DNA of 64,000 nt, taken from positions 1 to 64,000 of the forward strand of contig SBGG01000020.1 of NCBI GenBank assembly GCA_006226685.1, given 5' to 3'. This DNA comes from Sphingomonadales bacterium (lineage in GTDB: Bacteria > Pseudomonadota > Alphaproteobacteria > Sphingomonadales > Sphingomonadaceae). A program made the position numbers and the translations under genes. The notes under the pieces were generated by a model, which saw only the letters and a program-made list of their open reading frames with translations, did no database searches and was not told where the DNA came from. Of the stretch, positions 62,776 to 64,000 are shown piece by piece. Position 1 is the first letter of the stretch. The number at the start of each line of letters is the position of its first letter.

Positions 62776-63798
62776 TCACGGCGCGGTCAGTTCCACGCTG
62801 GCCAAATTCTCCTTGCCGATGCGGGCGATACCCGCCACCTCAAGGCTCTGCAGAAAACCGCGCGTCGCACCCAGACGGAAGCTGCCGCTGATCGGATAGC
62901 GGGCGATCCGGGAACTGACGATGACGATCTTCTGCGTGCTGTAGCGATTCATTTCCGCAACGGCGTTTTCCAGCGGAGCGCGATCGAAATTGATCATACC
63001 GGTACGCCAGCCGAGTTCACGCTCGGCATCGACCGGCTCGGTGCTGAATTGCCCGTTTCGCCACACGAGCCGCCGTCCTGGCGCCAGTATCGCCGATTGC
63101 GCCGTATCCCCGCCCACCGCTGGCATGTCGACACGGACCTTGCCATGGACCAGAATCACGGCAACGGCACCCTCCCTCTCCCGCACCGAAAAGGCGGTTC
63201 CGAGCGCGGTGACCTTCACCCCATTGGCCATGACGGTGAACGGCTTTTGCGGATTTTTCGCCACGTCGAAATAGGCCTCGCCCTGCTGCAGCAGAACGCT
63301 GCGCCGGGTGTCGGACTCGCGGATCGACAGGTCCGACGCCGTATTGGCGGTAATGGTCGAACCATCGACCATACGGAATGTCATTTGCTGCCCCACATCG
63401 GTGGAGAGGGCCCGGCTGTTGGTGCCCGCCATCAGGGTGGGCGGGTTCGGCGCCCGGCCCAGTTGATGATAAGCGAGCCCGCCCGCCACGACCAGCAGAA
63501 CAGCGGCCGCAGCCGCCAGGGGGCGCAACCAGCCATGGCGCGGTCGCCGATTGGCGAGCGCCCTCTCCCGAATCGTCAGGATGCGTGGGTCCGAGCGCAT
63601 CGCACCCGCCTGCCTCCATTCCCGCTCGACCCGCGCCCAGGCAAGGCGATGCGCCTCATCGCGTGCATACCAATTATCGAAATCCGCATAGTCCTGCGCC
63701 GTCGCCCGGGAGGAACGCAACAGGCTGAAATAAACGGCGGCCGAGGCCTCGACCGAATCGACCTGCTCCAGCGCATGGGGATCGAAAGACTTGCTCAT
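62776..63798 (-). CDS. FecR-type anti-sigma factor
   Basis: The 340-residue protein has a cytoplasmic domain (about 1-90, with WYARDEAHRLAWARVEREW, the FecR N-terminal DUF4880 motif), one membrane helix (about 93-112: LRPLAAAAAVLLVVAGGLAY) and a periplasmic FecR domain (RMVDGSTITANTASDLSI; EAYFDVAKNPQKPFTV; TALGTAFSVRERE). A C-terminal STN-like segment follows. It would sense the loaded receptor and control the sigma factor. It overlaps the sigma gene by 4 bases and is convergent with the receptor gene, 27 bases away. Confidence 0.92.
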   Translation of the reverse strand: MSKSFDPHALEQVDSVEASAAVYFSLLRSSRATAQDYADFDNWYARDEAHRLAWARVEREWRQAGAMRSDPRILTIRERALANRRPRHGWLRPLAAAAAVLLVVAGGLAYHQLGRAPNPPTLMAGTNSRALSTDVGQQMTFRMVDGSTITANTASDLSIRESDTRRSVLLQQGEAYFDVAKNPQKPFTVMANGVKVTALGTAFSVREREGAVAVILVHGKVRVDMPAVGGDTAQSAILAPGRRLVWRNGQFSTEPVDAERELGWRTGMINFDRAPLENAVAEMNRYSTQKIVIVSSRIARYPISGSFRLGATRGFLQSLEVAGIARIGKENLASVELTAP

Positions 63799-64000
63799 GG
63801 CAGATCTCTCTCGGCCAGAAACCGCATAGCTTTCATGATGTGGCGGCCCACAGCGCTTACCGAAATGCCGAGATGGTCGCTGATCGCACCATAGGACATT
63901 TCCTCGAATCGGTGCAGCACAAAACTATCGCGGGTCAGTTCGGGCATCTCCTCCAGAGCCGCGATGAGGCGCTCCACATCCTCACGGCCATGCAATACAC
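63795..64000 (-). CDS. ECF sigma factor, FecI type (C-terminal part)
   Basis: Only about 68 C-terminal residues lie in the window; the rest is beyond 64000. The visible part is region 4: LEEMPELTRDSFVLHRFEEMSYGAISDHLGISVSAVGRHIMKAMRFL, matching the helix-turn-helix of FecI-like factors. Its stop overlaps the fecR start (ATGA). With FecR and the STN receptor it would form a cell-surface signalling system. Confidence 0.88.
   Translation of the reverse strand, partial: VLHGREDVERLIAALEEMPELTRDSFVLHRFEEMSYGAISDHLGISVSAVGRHIMKAMRFLAERDLP

Overview
The window looks like a chromosomal segment of a sphingomonad (Alphaproteobacteria, Sphingomonadales). The evidence is high GC, large TonB-dependent receptors, a GcrA cell-cycle regulator, a zwf-edd-eda Entner-Doudoroff block, a lignostilbene-type dioxygenase and ATGA start/stop overlaps throughout. 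It divides into a catabolic accessory half (about 1-25050) and a mostly core half (about 25150-64000).

Region 1 (1-22040) is an aromatic-degradation island. On the minus strand a fumarylpyruvate hydrolase, a gentisate 1,2-dioxygenase, an FAD hydroxylase and a CaiB-type CoA transferase form one operon. An IclR regulator is divergent from an HMG-CoA-lyase-like gene cut by the window edge. Then come a TonB receptor, a lignostilbene dioxygenase, an aldehyde dehydrogenase with a TetR gene, an HpaB-type phenol monooxygenase, an MFS carrier with a TauE-like permease, and a p-cresol/eugenol-type flavoprotein with its cytochrome c, a small twin-arginine protein, a GMC oxidoreductase and a second aldehyde dehydrogenase. 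The same operator-like sequence (AGAAC-N3-GTTCT-N7-AGAAC, full or partial) occurs in front of seven transcription units here, which suggests one regulon, probably under the IclR protein. The inferred logic is uptake, side-chain oxidation or cleavage of a 4-hydroxyphenyl compound, aldehyde oxidation, ring hydroxylation and gentisate ring cleavage.

Region 2 (22317-25054) holds a two-gene isoquinoline-oxidoreductase-type molybdenum hydroxylase with a near-consensus sigma70 promoter. Region 3 (25154-29838) is a complete urea-type ABC transporter (urtABCDE) without urease genes in the window. Region 4 (30050-35126) has a PpiC-type isomerase, a HupE/UreJ membrane protein and a TPR-sulfotransferase on one strand, then an LLM flavin oxidoreductase and SufE.

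Region 5 (35281-38758) is a phage-shock (Psp) system: divergent pspF, a TonB-domain periplasmic protein, pspA, pspB, pspC and a small pspB-like gene that is frameshifted at a G4 run. A strong sigma54 promoter sits in front of the TonB-domain gene. Region 6 (38898-50806) is housekeeping: sodB, yciB, ftsY, mtaB, dapF, a GGDEF protein with a degenerate EAL domain, an M23 peptidase, and the ffh-rpsP-rimM-trmD-rplS block.

Region 7 (50965-64000) starts with a metallophosphoesterase/glycosyltransferase pair that resembles the plcP-agt lipid-remodelling pair. It continues with a 151-bp MITE-like element whose terminal repeat supplies the stop codon of eda, then eda-edd-zwf, gcrA, an ABC-2 permease, hspQ, tRNA-Ser(CGA), a FecA-type receptor, fecR and the 3' part of an ECF sigma gene. 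All functions are read from sequence motifs and context; no searches were run.
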